Source of the DNA: DASPTT01 sp035623275
GTDB taxonomy: Bacteria; Actinomycetota; Acidimicrobiia; Acidimicrobiales; UBA8190
Assembly (NCBI GenBank): GCA_035623275.1
Contig: DASPTT010000009.1
Coordinates: forward strand, 1-64,000
DNA: 64,000 nt
Reading direction: 5' to 3'
The position numbers and the translations under genes were made by a program. Position 1 is the stretch's first letter; every line of letters starts with the position of its first letter. Below are positions 25,726 to 34,621 of the stretch, one piece after another. The notes below the pieces were generated by a model. That model was not told where the DNA came from. It did no database searches and saw only the letters and a program-made list of their open reading frames with translations.

Positions 25726-26695
25726 GCCGTCCCACCCGGGCGGCGGCCTCGGCGAGGCGCTCCGCCGAGATGCGACCGCCTGCCACCGCCGCGGCGATCG
25801 CTGCCGCGCACGCCGCGGTGGCCGTGACGGCGACCAGCAGGAGGTCGGTACCCGCAGCAAGCGAGGCGACGGCCGCGTCCCCGACTCGCCGACCCCGAAG
25901 GATGCCGACCGCGTCGAGGTCGTCGCTGACCAGCGCGCCGCGGAACCCCAGCCGCTCGCGTAGGCGGCGGACGACGGCGGCGCTGCACGAGGCGGCCTCC
26001 GAGGGGTCGACGGCCTCCACCACGGCTGGGCCCAGCATGATCCCGCGGACCCCGGCGTCGACGACGGCCGCGAACGGCTCCTCGTCGGCGCCGTCGAGCT
26101 CGTCGAGCGGCGTGCGCAATGTCGCAGGCGACACGGCGGGGTCGTCGACGAGGACTGCGTGGCCCGGGTAGTGCTTGGCGACCGCGGCGACCCCGGCGGC
26201 ATGGAGCCCCTCCACCGCAGCGCGCCCCGTCGCCGCCACGACGGCGGGGTCGGGGCCGAGGTTCCGCCCCGACAGCCACGGCTGCGCCCCCCGGACGACG
26301 TCGACGATCGGGCCGAGCACGACGTTGACCCCGAGGGCACGCAGGCGCCTGCCGGCTTCGGTCGCCCCTTCGCGCACCTCTTCCGGGGCGACACCCCTTT
26401 CCGGGGGCAGCAGATGTGCGAAGCGGCGGATGCCGACGACCTCGTGGTCGACGGCCACCAGCAGCTCGTCCGCGGCCCGTTCACGGAGGGCGGTGGTCTG
26501 CTGCCGGACCATCTCGGACGTCTCGTGTGCGACCCGCTCGGAGCTCATCGCACGGGCGAGGTACTCGGCGCGTGTCTCACCGAGGAGCACGGCGCGGCAC
26601 CCCCGTTCGAGCAGGGGTGCGAGTGCCGCGGACCCGAGGTCGGCGACCGCCGGCAGCAGCACGGCGTGGGCGAGCCTGTCGATGGACTCGGTCAT
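25697..26695 (-). CDS. GH3 family beta-N-acetylhexosaminidase-like protein
   Basis: 332 residues with the NagZ-type GH3 barrel: LLVAVDHEVVGIRRF, NVVLGPIVDV, KHYPGHA near residue 192, and the nucleophile-containing VSDDLDAVG. NagZ enzymes remove N-acetylglucosamine from cell-wall fragments. The NagZ acid/base loop, normally D-S-H a few residues after KHFPGHG, reads VDDPAV here, so the catalytic His seems missing. Activity may be altered or lost. No signal peptide. The 3' end overlaps the convergent lipoprotein gene by 29 bp. ATG after GGAAG. Confidence 0.82.
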   Translation of the reverse strand: MTESIDRLAHAVLLPAVADLGSAALAPLLERGCRAVLLGETRAEYLARAMSSERVAHETSEMVRQQTTALRERAADELLVAVDHEVVGIRRFAHLLPPERGVAPEEVREGATEAGRRLRALGVNVVLGPIVDVVRGAQPWLSGRNLGPDPAVVAATGRAAVEGLHAAGVAAVAKHYPGHAVLVDDPAVSPATLRTPLDELDGADEEPFAAVVDAGVRGIMLGPAVVEAVDPSEAASCSAAVVRRLRERLGFRGALVSDDLDAVGILRGRRVGDAAVASLAAGTDLLLVAVTATAACAAAIAAAVAGGRISAERLAEAAARVGRLSPRSSAPP

Positions 26696-26755
26696 GGGTC
26701 TTCCATCATTGCCCGTGGACCCCACGCGTCCGTCGACCGGGCGGGGACTGCCGGT

Positions 26756-29020
26756 TCAGGCGGTGTCGCGCAGGGCGGCGGCGAAGAGCACGTCGTCGAG
26801 CTGCTCCGGCGGCACCGGCGCGCCGAAGAGGTACCCCTGCGCCCGGCCGCAGTCCAGGCGCCGGAGCTCGTCGAGCGCCACCGCTGTCTCGACCCCTTCG
26901 GCCACGACGTCGAGCCGCAGCGAGTGCGCCAGCGCGATGACGGCCTCGACGATGGCCGAGTTCTCGGGGTCCTCACCGAGCCCGGCCACGAAGCTGCGGT
27001 CCACCTTGAGCGAGTCGATCGGGAAGCGCTTCAGGTAGCTCAACGACGAGTACCCGGTGCCGAAGTCGTCGACGCTGATGCGGACGTCGAGGGCGCGCAG
27101 GCGGCGGAACGCCTCGGCGGTGGCCTCCTCGTCTCGGGTCAGCGTCCGCTCGGTGATCTCCAGGCACAGCAGGTCCGGGCTCAGGCCGCTGTCGTCGAGC
27201 GCGGCGGCCACCGTGCGGGGGAAGTCCGCGTTCGCCAGCTGGCGCGGCGACACGTTCACGTGCACCTCGACAGGCCGTGCGCCCGCCTCCAGCGCGATCG
27301 CCTCCCAGCGGGCCCCCTGCGCGCACGCGGCCCGAAGGACCCACTCGCCGATGGGCACGATGAGCCCCGAGTCCTCGGCGAGGTCGATGAAGTGGAGCGG
27401 CCCGACGAGGCCCCTCGTCGGGTGCATCCAGCGGATGAGGCCCTCGACGGCGACGACGTCCTCCGAGGCGACGTCGACGATGGGCTGGTAGTGAAGCCGG
27501 AACTGCGACAGGCGCAAGGCGCTGTGCAGCTCGTTCATCACGTTGAGGCTCTCCAGCGCGACGAGGTGGCTCTTGGCGTCGAAGACCTCGATCCGGCCCC
27601 GCCCGCCCTCCTTGGCCATGTACATGGCGGTGTCGGCGTCCCGCAGCATCGACGAGGAGGCGGAGTCCTCGTCGGAGATCACCAGCCCGATGGAGGCGCT
27701 CACGAACACCGGACCGGCCGCGAGCTCGAAGGGCCGCTGGAGCTGGGCGAGCATGCGGCGCGTGACGGCCAGTGCCTCCTCGAGACTGCCGAGGTCCTCG
27801 AAGAGGATGGTGAACTCGTCTCCGCCGAAGCGGGCCACGGTGTCGCCGCTGCGCAGCGGCTGACGCAACCGGTTGGCCACCGCCACGAGGAGGTCGTCGC
27901 CCGCCGCGTGCCCGAGGCCGTCGTTGACCAGCTTGAACCGGTCGAGGTCGAGGAAGGCCACGGCCGCCTTTCGCTCGGCGCGGGCGGCCCGGGTGAGTGC
28001 CATGGTCAGGCGGTCCATGAACAGCACCCTGTTGGGCAGCCCGGTGAGGGGGTCGTGGATCGCCGCGTGCTCGAGATGACGGCTCATCTGCCGCTGCTCG
28101 GTGACGTCGTGGAGATTGGTGACGAGGCCCCCCACGTCGGCGTCGTCGAGGCGGTTCGTCACGGAGGCCTCGAAGTCCCGCCAGCTCCCGTCCGCGTGCG
28201 GGAGGCGGAGCTCGATGGCGAGCACGCCGTCGGGGTCGGAGAAGATCGCCGGGAACTCCTCCTCGATCCGCGCTCGGTCGTCGGGGTGCAGGAGGCTGCC
28301 GAGCGACCGTGACCGGTACGGCTCAGCCGAGCGCCCGAGCCGGCGCTCGAAGGCCGGGCTCACGTACTGGACCAGGCCGCGCATGTCGGTCACCACGATG
28401 ATGTCCGACGCATTGGAGACGAGCGCCTTGAACCGCCCTTCGGACTGGCGCAGCTCGCCCTCGACGCGCTCGCTCGTCGACGCCGCCCGGCCCAGCAGGG
28501 CGATGACCAGCAGGGCGCCGGTGAGGCTCAGCCCGGCGACGCCCTGGACCAGGTGCAAGGGGATGAAGGTGGGCGCGATGCGCAGCGCGATGGCAGTCTG
28601 GGCCAGGGCCATGCACACCGTGGTCCACACCAGCGCCGGCCACATGGCCCGTGAGCCGTAGATGTGGAACGCGCCGGCGGCACCGAAGAGGAACCCGATC
28701 GACAGGATCGGCCCCCAGCCGGTGGAGTAGGCCACGCTGGCGATCACCGCCATGTTGGCGGCCACGTACGCGTCGCGATGCCAGGGGCGGACCCCCATGC
28801 CCCATACCGCGCGTGAGCTGATGGCGACGGCCCCGCCGCCGAGGACCACGGCCACGTAGAACCAGTACGGGTCGGGCGCCACCAGGTGCTTGGCCGCCAG
28901 CAGACAGAAGATGGCCGCCACCGGCGGGTTGGCCAGCATCGCGGGATCGGCCATCCCCTGGCGCAGGCGCGTCCCGAGGGGCGCGAGCGCGCGGGTCTCG
29001 GCGGTGGTGGCACCGTCCAT
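26756..29020 (-). CDS. Membrane-bound PAS-GGDEF-EAL cyclic-di-GMP enzyme
   Basis: 754 residues. Several helices (about 33-180) form an unclassified membrane sensor, followed by a PAS domain (about 190-305), a GGDEF domain with intact GGDEF at 399-403, and an EAL domain. The EAL motif reads E526-G-L, keeping the glutamate. Other EAL residues are intact: NVSPRQL, LEITE, DDFGTGYSS, KVDRSF, AEGVET. So both diguanylate cyclase and phosphodiesterase activity are possible. No adjacent receiver or effector gene. The stop is 60 bp from the GH3 gene start. Confidence 0.92.
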   Translation of the reverse strand: MDGATTAETRALAPLGTRLRQGMADPAMLANPPVAAIFCLLAAKHLVAPDPYWFYVAVVLGGGAVAISSRAVWGMGVRPWHRDAYVAANMAVIASVAYSTGWGPILSIGFLFGAAGAFHIYGSRAMWPALVWTTVCMALAQTAIALRIAPTFIPLHLVQGVAGLSLTGALLVIALLGRAASTSERVEGELRQSEGRFKALVSNASDIIVVTDMRGLVQYVSPAFERRLGRSAEPYRSRSLGSLLHPDDRARIEEEFPAIFSDPDGVLAIELRLPHADGSWRDFEASVTNRLDDADVGGLVTNLHDVTEQRQMSRHLEHAAIHDPLTGLPNRVLFMDRLTMALTRAARAERKAAVAFLDLDRFKLVNDGLGHAAGDDLLVAVANRLRQPLRSGDTVARFGGDEFTILFEDLGSLEEALAVTRRMLAQLQRPFELAAGPVFVSASIGLVISDEDSASSSMLRDADTAMYMAKEGGRGRIEVFDAKSHLVALESLNVMNELHSALRLSQFRLHYQPIVDVASEDVVAVEGLIRWMHPTRGLVGPLHFIDLAEDSGLIVPIGEWVLRAACAQGARWEAIALEAGARPVEVHVNVSPRQLANADFPRTVAAALDDSGLSPDLLCLEITERTLTRDEEATAEAFRRLRALDVRISVDDFGTGYSSLSYLKRFPIDSLKVDRSFVAGLGEDPENSAIVEAVIALAHSLRLDVVAEGVETAVALDELRRLDCGRAQGYLFGAPVPPEQLDDVLFAAALRDTA

Positions 29021-29262
29021 TCTCCGGGTATCGGTTCAGGGGACTGAGCCCTTGACCTGTGCAAACGCCCGCGGCCGGCCAGGCGGGGCTCCCAGGCGTG
29101 CCGCGGCCCGGGTTTGTCCCGGCGTTGTCCGCCGGAGGACCGCGGCCCGAAACCCTCGACCCCGGCGGTGACCGTCTGACCAGGGCAAGCGCCTCCTGCG
29201 GCCTCGGCCCCGAGGTCCTACACTCTGCCTGTCATCGCCGGATGGAGGGGAGCCGACAGACC

Positions 29263-30411
29263 ATGAAGATGAACGCCGCAATCCTCTGGGAACCGCACAC
29301 CAAGTGGAGCGTCGAGGAGGTCGAGCTCGACCCCCCCAAGGCCGGTGAGGTCTTCATCAAGCTGGCCTCCACGGGGTTGTGCCACTCCGACGAGCACCTG
29401 GTCACCGGCGACATGGTCCTCGACCCCGAGATCGCCAAGCTCCTCGGGCTCAACCAGTTCCCGGTCATCGGCGGGCACGAAGGCGCGGGCGAGGTCCTCG
29501 AGGTGGGCCCCGGCGTCACCACCGTGGCTCCCGGCGACCACGTCGTGCTCGGCTTCATCCCCTCCTGCGGCCGGTGCCCCTCGTGCGCCATCGGCCAGCA
29601 GCACCTGTGCGACCTGGGGGCGTTCCTGCTGGCCGGGCGTCAGGTGAGCGACTTCACCGCCCGGCACCACGCAGCCGACGGCACCGACCTCGGCATCATG
29701 ACCTGCCTCGGCACCTTCGCCCCCTACACGGTCGTCAACGAGGCCAGCTGCATCAAGATCGACGACGACATCCCCATGGACAAGGCATCGCTCGTCGGAT
29801 GCGGCGTCACCACGGGCTGGGGCTCGGCCACCTATGCCGCGGACGTCCGCCCGGGCGAGACGGTGGTCGTCATCGGGCTCGGCGGTGTGGGGATGAACGC
29901 GGTCCAGGGCGCCCATCTCGCCGGTGCCCGCCACGTCGTCGCCGTCGACCCCCTGGAGTGGAAGCGCCAGCAGGCCCCCACGTTCGGCGCCACCCACACG
30001 GCAGCATCGATGGAGGAGGCCCAGGCGATGGTGGGCGAGCTCACCCGCGGTGCCAACGCCGACAAGGCGATCCTCACCGTCGGCCTCGCCACCGGCGAGC
30101 TCATCGCCCCGATGATGTCGCTCGTGAAGAAGGCCGGGCGCGGCGTGGTGACGGCGGTCGCCCCCATCGCGCAGAACGACGTCCAGCTGAACCTCTTCGA
30201 GTTCGCCATGATGCGCAAGGAGCTGGTCGGCTGCATCTTCGGCAACGCCAACCCGCGGCGGGACATCCCGCACCTGCTCCGGCTCTACATGGAGGGCACC
30301 CTGAAGCTCGACGAGCTCGTGACCCGGACGTACCCGCTCGAGGAGATCAACCAGGGCTACCAGGACATGCGCGACGGCGTGAACATCCGGGGGATGGTCG
30401 TCCACCAATAG
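29263..30411 (+). CDS. NDMA-type nicotinoprotein alcohol dehydrogenase (mycofactocin-associated)
   Basis: 382-residue zinc alcohol dehydrogenase of the MDR superfamily. Catalytic-zinc segments are GLCHSDEH and GHEGAG, the structural zinc loop is CGRCPSCAIGQQHLC, and the cofactor motif GLGGVG is near residue 208. It resembles the NDMA-dependent dehydrogenases of actinomycetes, in which NAD is held tightly and electrons leave through mycofactocin. Its position convergent with mftD, 50 bp away, supports that role. The ATG at 29263 follows GGAGGGG; the longer frame upstream is Pro/Arg-rich and unlike the family. Confidence 0.9.
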   Translation: MKMNAAILWEPHTKWSVEEVELDPPKAGEVFIKLASTGLCHSDEHLVTGDMVLDPEIAKLLGLNQFPVIGGHEGAGEVLEVGPGVTTVAPGDHVVLGFIPSCGRCPSCAIGQQHLCDLGAFLLAGRQVSDFTARHHAADGTDLGIMTCLGTFAPYTVVNEASCIKIDDDIPMDKASLVGCGVTTGWGSATYAADVRPGETVVVIGLGGVGMNAVQGAHLAGARHVVAVDPLEWKRQQAPTFGATHTAASMEEAQAMVGELTRGANADKAILTVGLATGELIAPMMSLVKKAGRGVVTAVAPIAQNDVQLNLFEFAMMRKELVGCIFGNANPRRDIPHLLRLYMEGTLKLDELVTRTYPLEEINQGYQDMRDGVNIRGMVVHQ

Positions 30412-30460
30412 GCGCACCCCAAGAGCGCGTTCCCCACGCCCGCGGGGTCATGCGGCGGGG

Positions 30461-31645
30461 TCATGCGCCGGAGCCCGCACCCAGACAGCGCTCGAATCCC
30501 GGGGGGATGACGAGGTCGTCCGGCGTGAGGTCGCGCACGGAGCGCCGCCCGAGGCCGAGCAGGGCGGAACCGATCCCGGAGCGGAGGATGTCCAGGACGT
30601 TCTCCACCCCCGCCTGGCCGTTGGCGGCGAGGCCCCAGAGATACGCCCGGCCGACCATGACGGCCCGCGCCCCGAGCGCGAGCGCCTTGACGACGTCGCT
30701 CCCCCGTCGCACGCCGCCGTCGAGCAGCACCTCGACGTCCCGGCCGACTGCCTCGGCGATGGCCGGTAGGGCCCGGATCGGCGCGGGCGTCCCGTCGAGG
30801 TTGTTGCCGCCGTGGTTGGAGACCGAGATGGCTCCCACTCCGGCGTCCACGGCACGTTTGGCGTCGTCGACACGGATCACGCCTTTGAGCATGAACGGCC
30901 CCCCCCACTCCTCACGCAACCACCGCACGTCGTCCCAGGACGGGGGCGGTGTGCCCATCCACGTGCCGTAGGCGCCGAAGAACGTGGGCGCCGGCCCGCC
31001 GGAGGGCGCCATGTTCGGGACCTTCAGGTCCGGGAAACGGCCCGTGCGGGCGAACGACCAGAGCCAGCGCGGCCGGGCCAGGGCCTCGGGCGCGAAGCGC
31101 AGCATGGCGCGCAGGTCCACCTTGTCGGGGATGGTAGGGCTCCCCCAGTCGCGCCCGTGCGAGAACGACCAGTCCAGTGTCGCGATCAGTCCCACCGCAC
31201 CGGCCGCACGCGCCCGCGCCATGCGGTGGGCGATCTCGTCACGGGTCCCCGCCCAGTAGAGCTGGAAGAATGTCTGCGGGTTGGCGGCGACGACCTCCTC
31301 CACTGGCCGACTGGCGAAGGAGCTGAGGCCGATGGCCGTGCCCCGAGCCGCTGCCGCCCGCGCCACCGCCACCTCGCCCAGCGGGTGGACGGCCTGCACC
31401 CCCGTCGGCGAGATCATCACGGGGAACGAGATCGGCTGCCCCATCACCGTGGTCACCATGTCGTGCTCGGCGCTGTGGCCGGCGACGTGGGGCGCGAAGC
31501 CGAGCTCGCCGAACGCCTGCAGGTTCTCGTCGAGCGTGAGCCCCCGCTCGGACCCCGCGACGAGCGCGCCGTAGACCGACTTGGGCAGCCGGCGCTTGGC
31601 GCGTCGCTGCGCCTCGGCCACGGTCTCGAACCACGCGTGTGCCAT
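30461..31645 (-). CDS. mftD: Mycofactocin biosynthesis FMN-dependent dehydrogenase MftD
   Basis: 394-residue alpha-hydroxy-acid oxidase-fold flavoprotein. Known MftD oxidises the AHDP intermediate to the redox-active dicarbonyl premycofactocin. The FMN-binding and catalytic segments are present: VMISPTGVQAVHP, ISVSNHGGNNLDG and VLLDGGVRRGSD. An insertion-like stretch at about 175-235 (WLWSFARTGRFPD) is typical of the family. The ATG starts five bases after mftF with its own AAAGGG site. In mycobacteria mftD follows mftC; here it is last. Confidence 0.92.
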   Translation of the reverse strand: MAHAWFETVAEAQRRAKRRLPKSVYGALVAGSERGLTLDENLQAFGELGFAPHVAGHSAEHDMVTTVMGQPISFPVMISPTGVQAVHPLGEVAVARAAAARGTAIGLSSFASRPVEEVVAANPQTFFQLYWAGTRDEIAHRMARARAAGAVGLIATLDWSFSHGRDWGSPTIPDKVDLRAMLRFAPEALARPRWLWSFARTGRFPDLKVPNMAPSGGPAPTFFGAYGTWMGTPPPSWDDVRWLREEWGGPFMLKGVIRVDDAKRAVDAGVGAISVSNHGGNNLDGTPAPIRALPAIAEAVGRDVEVLLDGGVRRGSDVVKALALGARAVMVGRAYLWGLAANGQAGVENVLDILRSGIGSALLGLGRRSVRDLTPDDLVIPPGFERCLGAGSGA

Positions 31646-31650
31646 CTGGG

Positions 31651-33102
31651 CTATCCCTTTCCTGACGATCCGGAGCGGACGGGGTGCCACACGACCACCG
31701 GCCGCAGGGGTCGGAGCGTGCGCTCGCGCGCGCAACCCAGCCACACCCCCGCGCCGTAGGCCGTGCTGTCCGCCAGCTGGGCCAGAGCGAAACGGACCGG
31801 GTCCATGGCAGGGCGCCGCGTGACGAGACGGTCCAGGGCCGGGCCGAGCACCAGCGCGGCCAGCACGAGGCGGGTCCCGCGGCGCGCGACGATCAAGGCG
31901 GCCAGCAGCGCAGGCGCCGCGAACTGGTCCGCGTAGCGCCCGACCCCGAGCCAGGTCTGGTAGAGGGACCGGCCGGCGCCGCGCAGGAGGCCCTCTTGCG
32001 GCAGCCGGGCCCGACGGAGCCCGCTCGCCAACGCCAGAGCGGACACCGCGACGCCTGATCCGACGAGTGCGGTGCGGCGGCCCAGCAACCCGACCACGGC
32101 GAGGGCGGGCCCGGGCTGCAGCACCAGGGGCACCGTGGCCTCGGGGTGGCGCCGAGCCAGAGGCGCGGCGGACGTGCCGTAGCGGAATCGGCGGACGAGG
32201 AGCTCCCGCCAGGTCCTCGGCTCGTGGTGGGCGACCCTGACGGCCGGGTCGTAGCGGATCCGCCAGCCGGCCTCGTGGAGCCGCCACACGAGGTCGACGT
32301 CCTCGCCGTAGCGCAACGACGTGTCGAAGGCCTCCGCGCCCGCCGGCAGGGCGCCGCTCGACGCCGCGGCCAACGCGGCGCGGCGGACGACCAGCGCGGC
32401 AGCGGGGACATAGGGCACGCGCGAGGCAGGCACGACACGCGCCGCCCGCGCGCCGAGGTCGAGGCTGCCGTTCACGGCGCTGTAGGCCTCGACCGACCTC
32501 CGGCTCGTGCGGGGCGAGTCGGCGGGAACGATCCGCGGCGCGACGGCGGCGACCAGAGGGTCGGCGAAATGGCATGCCAGCCGCTCGATCCAGTCGCCGG
32601 CGGGCACGCAGTCGCTGTCCACGAAGGCCACCAGCTCGCTGCGCACCTCGGCAACCCCGCGGTTGCGGGCCGCGGCGGGGCCGCCGCTGGACGACCGGCG
32701 CACCAACCGAGCGCCGTGGTGCTCGGCAACGGCCGCGATCGTCTCGGGCCGGGCCGAACCGTCGTCGACGACCACCACCGGGAACCGGTCCCCCAGCGCG
32801 CCGAGGCAGGCGTCGAGCATCTCGGCCCGTTCGCGGGCGGGGACCACCACCGTCACGTCCGGCGCCCCGTGCAGTCGGGGCGGGCGCGGATGGGCCATCC
32901 CGGCGTCGGTGAGCCGGCGGGCCAGGGCGCCTGCAGCCGGCGTGGCGACGGGGGCGCCCTGCAGCTCCTGCCAGGCGGCACGGCCTGCCGCCGACAGCCG
33001 CATCACCCGGGCGGGCGCACCGCCGTAGAGGGTGTGCTCGTCGACCGCCTTCGTGTCTGGGTCGGCGGCGATGCCGAATCCTTCGGGAAGGGGTGCGATC
33101 AC
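31651..33102 (-). CDS. mftF: Mycofactocin glycosyltransferase MftF
   Basis: 483-residue family 2 glycosyltransferase that adds glucose units to (pre)mycofactocin. The N-terminal domain of about 90 residues precedes the GT2 core, which contains VTVVVPARER, VVVDDGS and the nucleotide-metal motif VDSDCVP. GEDVDLVWRLHEAGW and a C-terminal membrane-associating helical region of about 150 residues follow. The GTG start overlaps the SDR stop (GTGA). Confidence 0.9.
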   Translation of the reverse strand: MIAPLPEGFGIAADPDTKAVDEHTLYGGAPARVMRLSAAGRAAWQELQGAPVATPAAGALARRLTDAGMAHPRPPRLHGAPDVTVVVPARERAEMLDACLGALGDRFPVVVVDDGSARPETIAAVAEHHGARLVRRSSSGGPAAARNRGVAEVRSELVAFVDSDCVPAGDWIERLACHFADPLVAAVAPRIVPADSPRTSRRSVEAYSAVNGSLDLGARAARVVPASRVPYVPAAALVVRRAALAAASSGALPAGAEAFDTSLRYGEDVDLVWRLHEAGWRIRYDPAVRVAHHEPRTWRELLVRRFRYGTSAAPLARRHPEATVPLVLQPGPALAVVGLLGRRTALVGSGVAVSALALASGLRRARLPQEGLLRGAGRSLYQTWLGVGRYADQFAAPALLAALIVARRGTRLVLAALVLGPALDRLVTRRPAMDPVRFALAQLADSTAYGAGVWLGCARERTLRPLRPVVVWHPVRSGSSGKG

Positions 33103-33929
33103 AGCGCGAGCCCGCCGTCGACGGGGACGACGGCGCCGGTCATGCCGCCGCTGCCGGGCCCGGCGAGGAAGACGATCACCGAAGCGACCTCCTCGGGCTC
33201 GAGGAGGCGACCGATCGGCTGCTGCGCGGCGAACGACTCGGCGTGGAGCAGCCGGTAGAGGCGTGCGCTCTCCCCCAGCATCGGCGAGGTCGTCGATCCC
33301 GGGCTGACGGCGTTGGCCGTGATCCCGGTGCCGCCGAGCTCGCTCGCCAGCGCCCGGACGAGCCCGGTCACCCCCGCCTTGGCGGCGCAGTAGGCCGCCA
33401 GCATGGGCAGCCCGCGCGTGGCGGCTGCGGACGCCACCGCGACGAAGCGGCCCGAGCGCGGCTCGGGACGGCGGAGCAGCGCCGGCACGGCGGCACGGGC
33501 CAGCGACATGGCACCGCCGAGGTTCACGTCGAGCACGGCCTGCTCCTCGTCGAGGGGGACCTCCCACAAGGGGACGCCGCCGGCGATCACCCCGGCGCAG
33601 GCGATGGCCGCGTCGAGGCCGCCCCAGGCCTCCTCGGCTCGGACCACGACGCTGTCCATGGCCTCGTGGTCACGCACGTCGGCGACCACGCCGCGTACCC
33701 GGTCCGGCGATCCGGCGCACGCGCCGGCGCGCTCGACGACGTCGTCGAGCTCCGCGCGCGTCGACATGGCATAGGGCAGCGCTGGGTCGTCTGCCGCCCT
33801 GTCCACCGCCAGCACCGACCAGCCGCTGCCGGCGAGGGTCACCACCGTCGCCGCGCCGATCCCCCGGCCTGCGCCGGTGACGATCGCCACCCTGCCCTCG
33901 TCGGGAACGGGTTCGCTCACGGCACCCAT
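33099..33929 (-). CDS. Mycofactocin-coupled SDR oxidoreductase
   Basis: 276-residue short-chain dehydrogenase with TGAGRGIG near residue 19 and the YxxxK motif as YCAAK. It carries an insertion (about 45-75: MSTRAELDDVVERAG and the following segment) seen in SDRs that keep NAD bound and use mycofactocin as external electron acceptor. Its place between mftE and mftF in a chain of overlapping genes supports that. ATG 33929 overlaps mftE by 13 bp; a GTG at 33920 would give the same GTGA junction as the neighbouring genes and may be the true start. Confidence 0.88.
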   Translation of the reverse strand: MGAVSEPVPDEGRVAIVTGAGRGIGAATVVTLAGSGWSVLAVDRAADDPALPYAMSTRAELDDVVERAGACAGSPDRVRGVVADVRDHEAMDSVVVRAEEAWGGLDAAIACAGVIAGGVPLWEVPLDEEQAVLDVNLGGAMSLARAAVPALLRRPEPRSGRFVAVASAAATRGLPMLAAYCAAKAGVTGLVRALASELGGTGITANAVSPGSTTSPMLGESARLYRLLHAESFAAQQPIGRLLEPEEVASVIVFLAGPGSGGMTGAVVPVDGGLAL

Positions 33930-34621
33930 CCGTCGACCTCGGCGAGCAGCGCGGCGTGCAACTCCTCGAGCAGCCGCTCCCCTTCCTCGCGTGTCGCACC
34001 GGTGGGGTCACCGAGCACGCCCGACTCGCTCACCGCGTGCACGCCGTCACGTCGCAGCACCGGCCAGATCTGGGAGATGGGCCGGGGGTCGCCCGGCGCC
34101 GCGTCGCCCATCCGGACCCGAGCTGGCGTCAGCGCCAGCAGCATCGATGTCTCGCACCGCCCGGCGTGGAGGTCGCCGCTCCATGTCGGTGCGAACACTC
34201 GTGCATCACGGGAATCGGCACGCAGCCGCCCCACGGCACGGTCCACGGGCTCGGCGTTGCCCCCGTGCGCCGAGACGAAGAGGACACGGGGGAAGACGTC
34301 GGTGGCGGATCGCCCGAGCTCGACGAGGACGGACTCCAGGGCGTCCTGCCCGATCGACAGGGTGCCGGGGAAGGCCGCGTGCTCGCCGCTCGACCCGTAG
34401 GGCAGCGGCGGGGCGACGAGCACGTCGGGCCGGGCGGCGGCGAGGCGACGGCACAACGCCACGGCCACATCCGTGTCGCACGACAAGGGCAGGTGGGGTC
34501 CGTGCTGTTCGGTCGAGCCCACAGGCACAGCCGGCCACGCGCCGCGTCCGACGAGCCGGCCGACCTCCGGCCAGACGTGATCGCCCAGCTCGGCCGGCGA
34601 CCTGGGCCCGCCGGCGATCAC
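33917..34621 (-). CDS. mftE: Mycofactocin precursor peptidase MftE (creatininase family)
   Basis: 234-residue metalloprotease of the creatininase fold that releases the C-terminal Val-Tyr-derived fragment from modified MftA. Metal-binding motifs are visible: GSTEQHGPHLPLSCDTDVA near residue 33, SAHGGNAEPV, and a late E in RCETSMLL. The GTG start overlaps the mftC stop by GTGA, and its own stop overlaps the SDR start region. Confidence 0.92.
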   Translation of the reverse strand: MIAGGPRSPAELGDHVWPEVGRLVGRGAWPAVPVGSTEQHGPHLPLSCDTDVAVALCRRLAAARPDVLVAPPLPYGSSGEHAAFPGTLSIGQDALESVLVELGRSATDVFPRVLFVSAHGGNAEPVDRAVGRLRADSRDARVFAPTWSGDLHAGRCETSMLLALTPARVRMGDAAPGDPRPISQIWPVLRRDGVHAVSESGVLGDPTGATREEGERLLEELHAALLAEVDGWVP

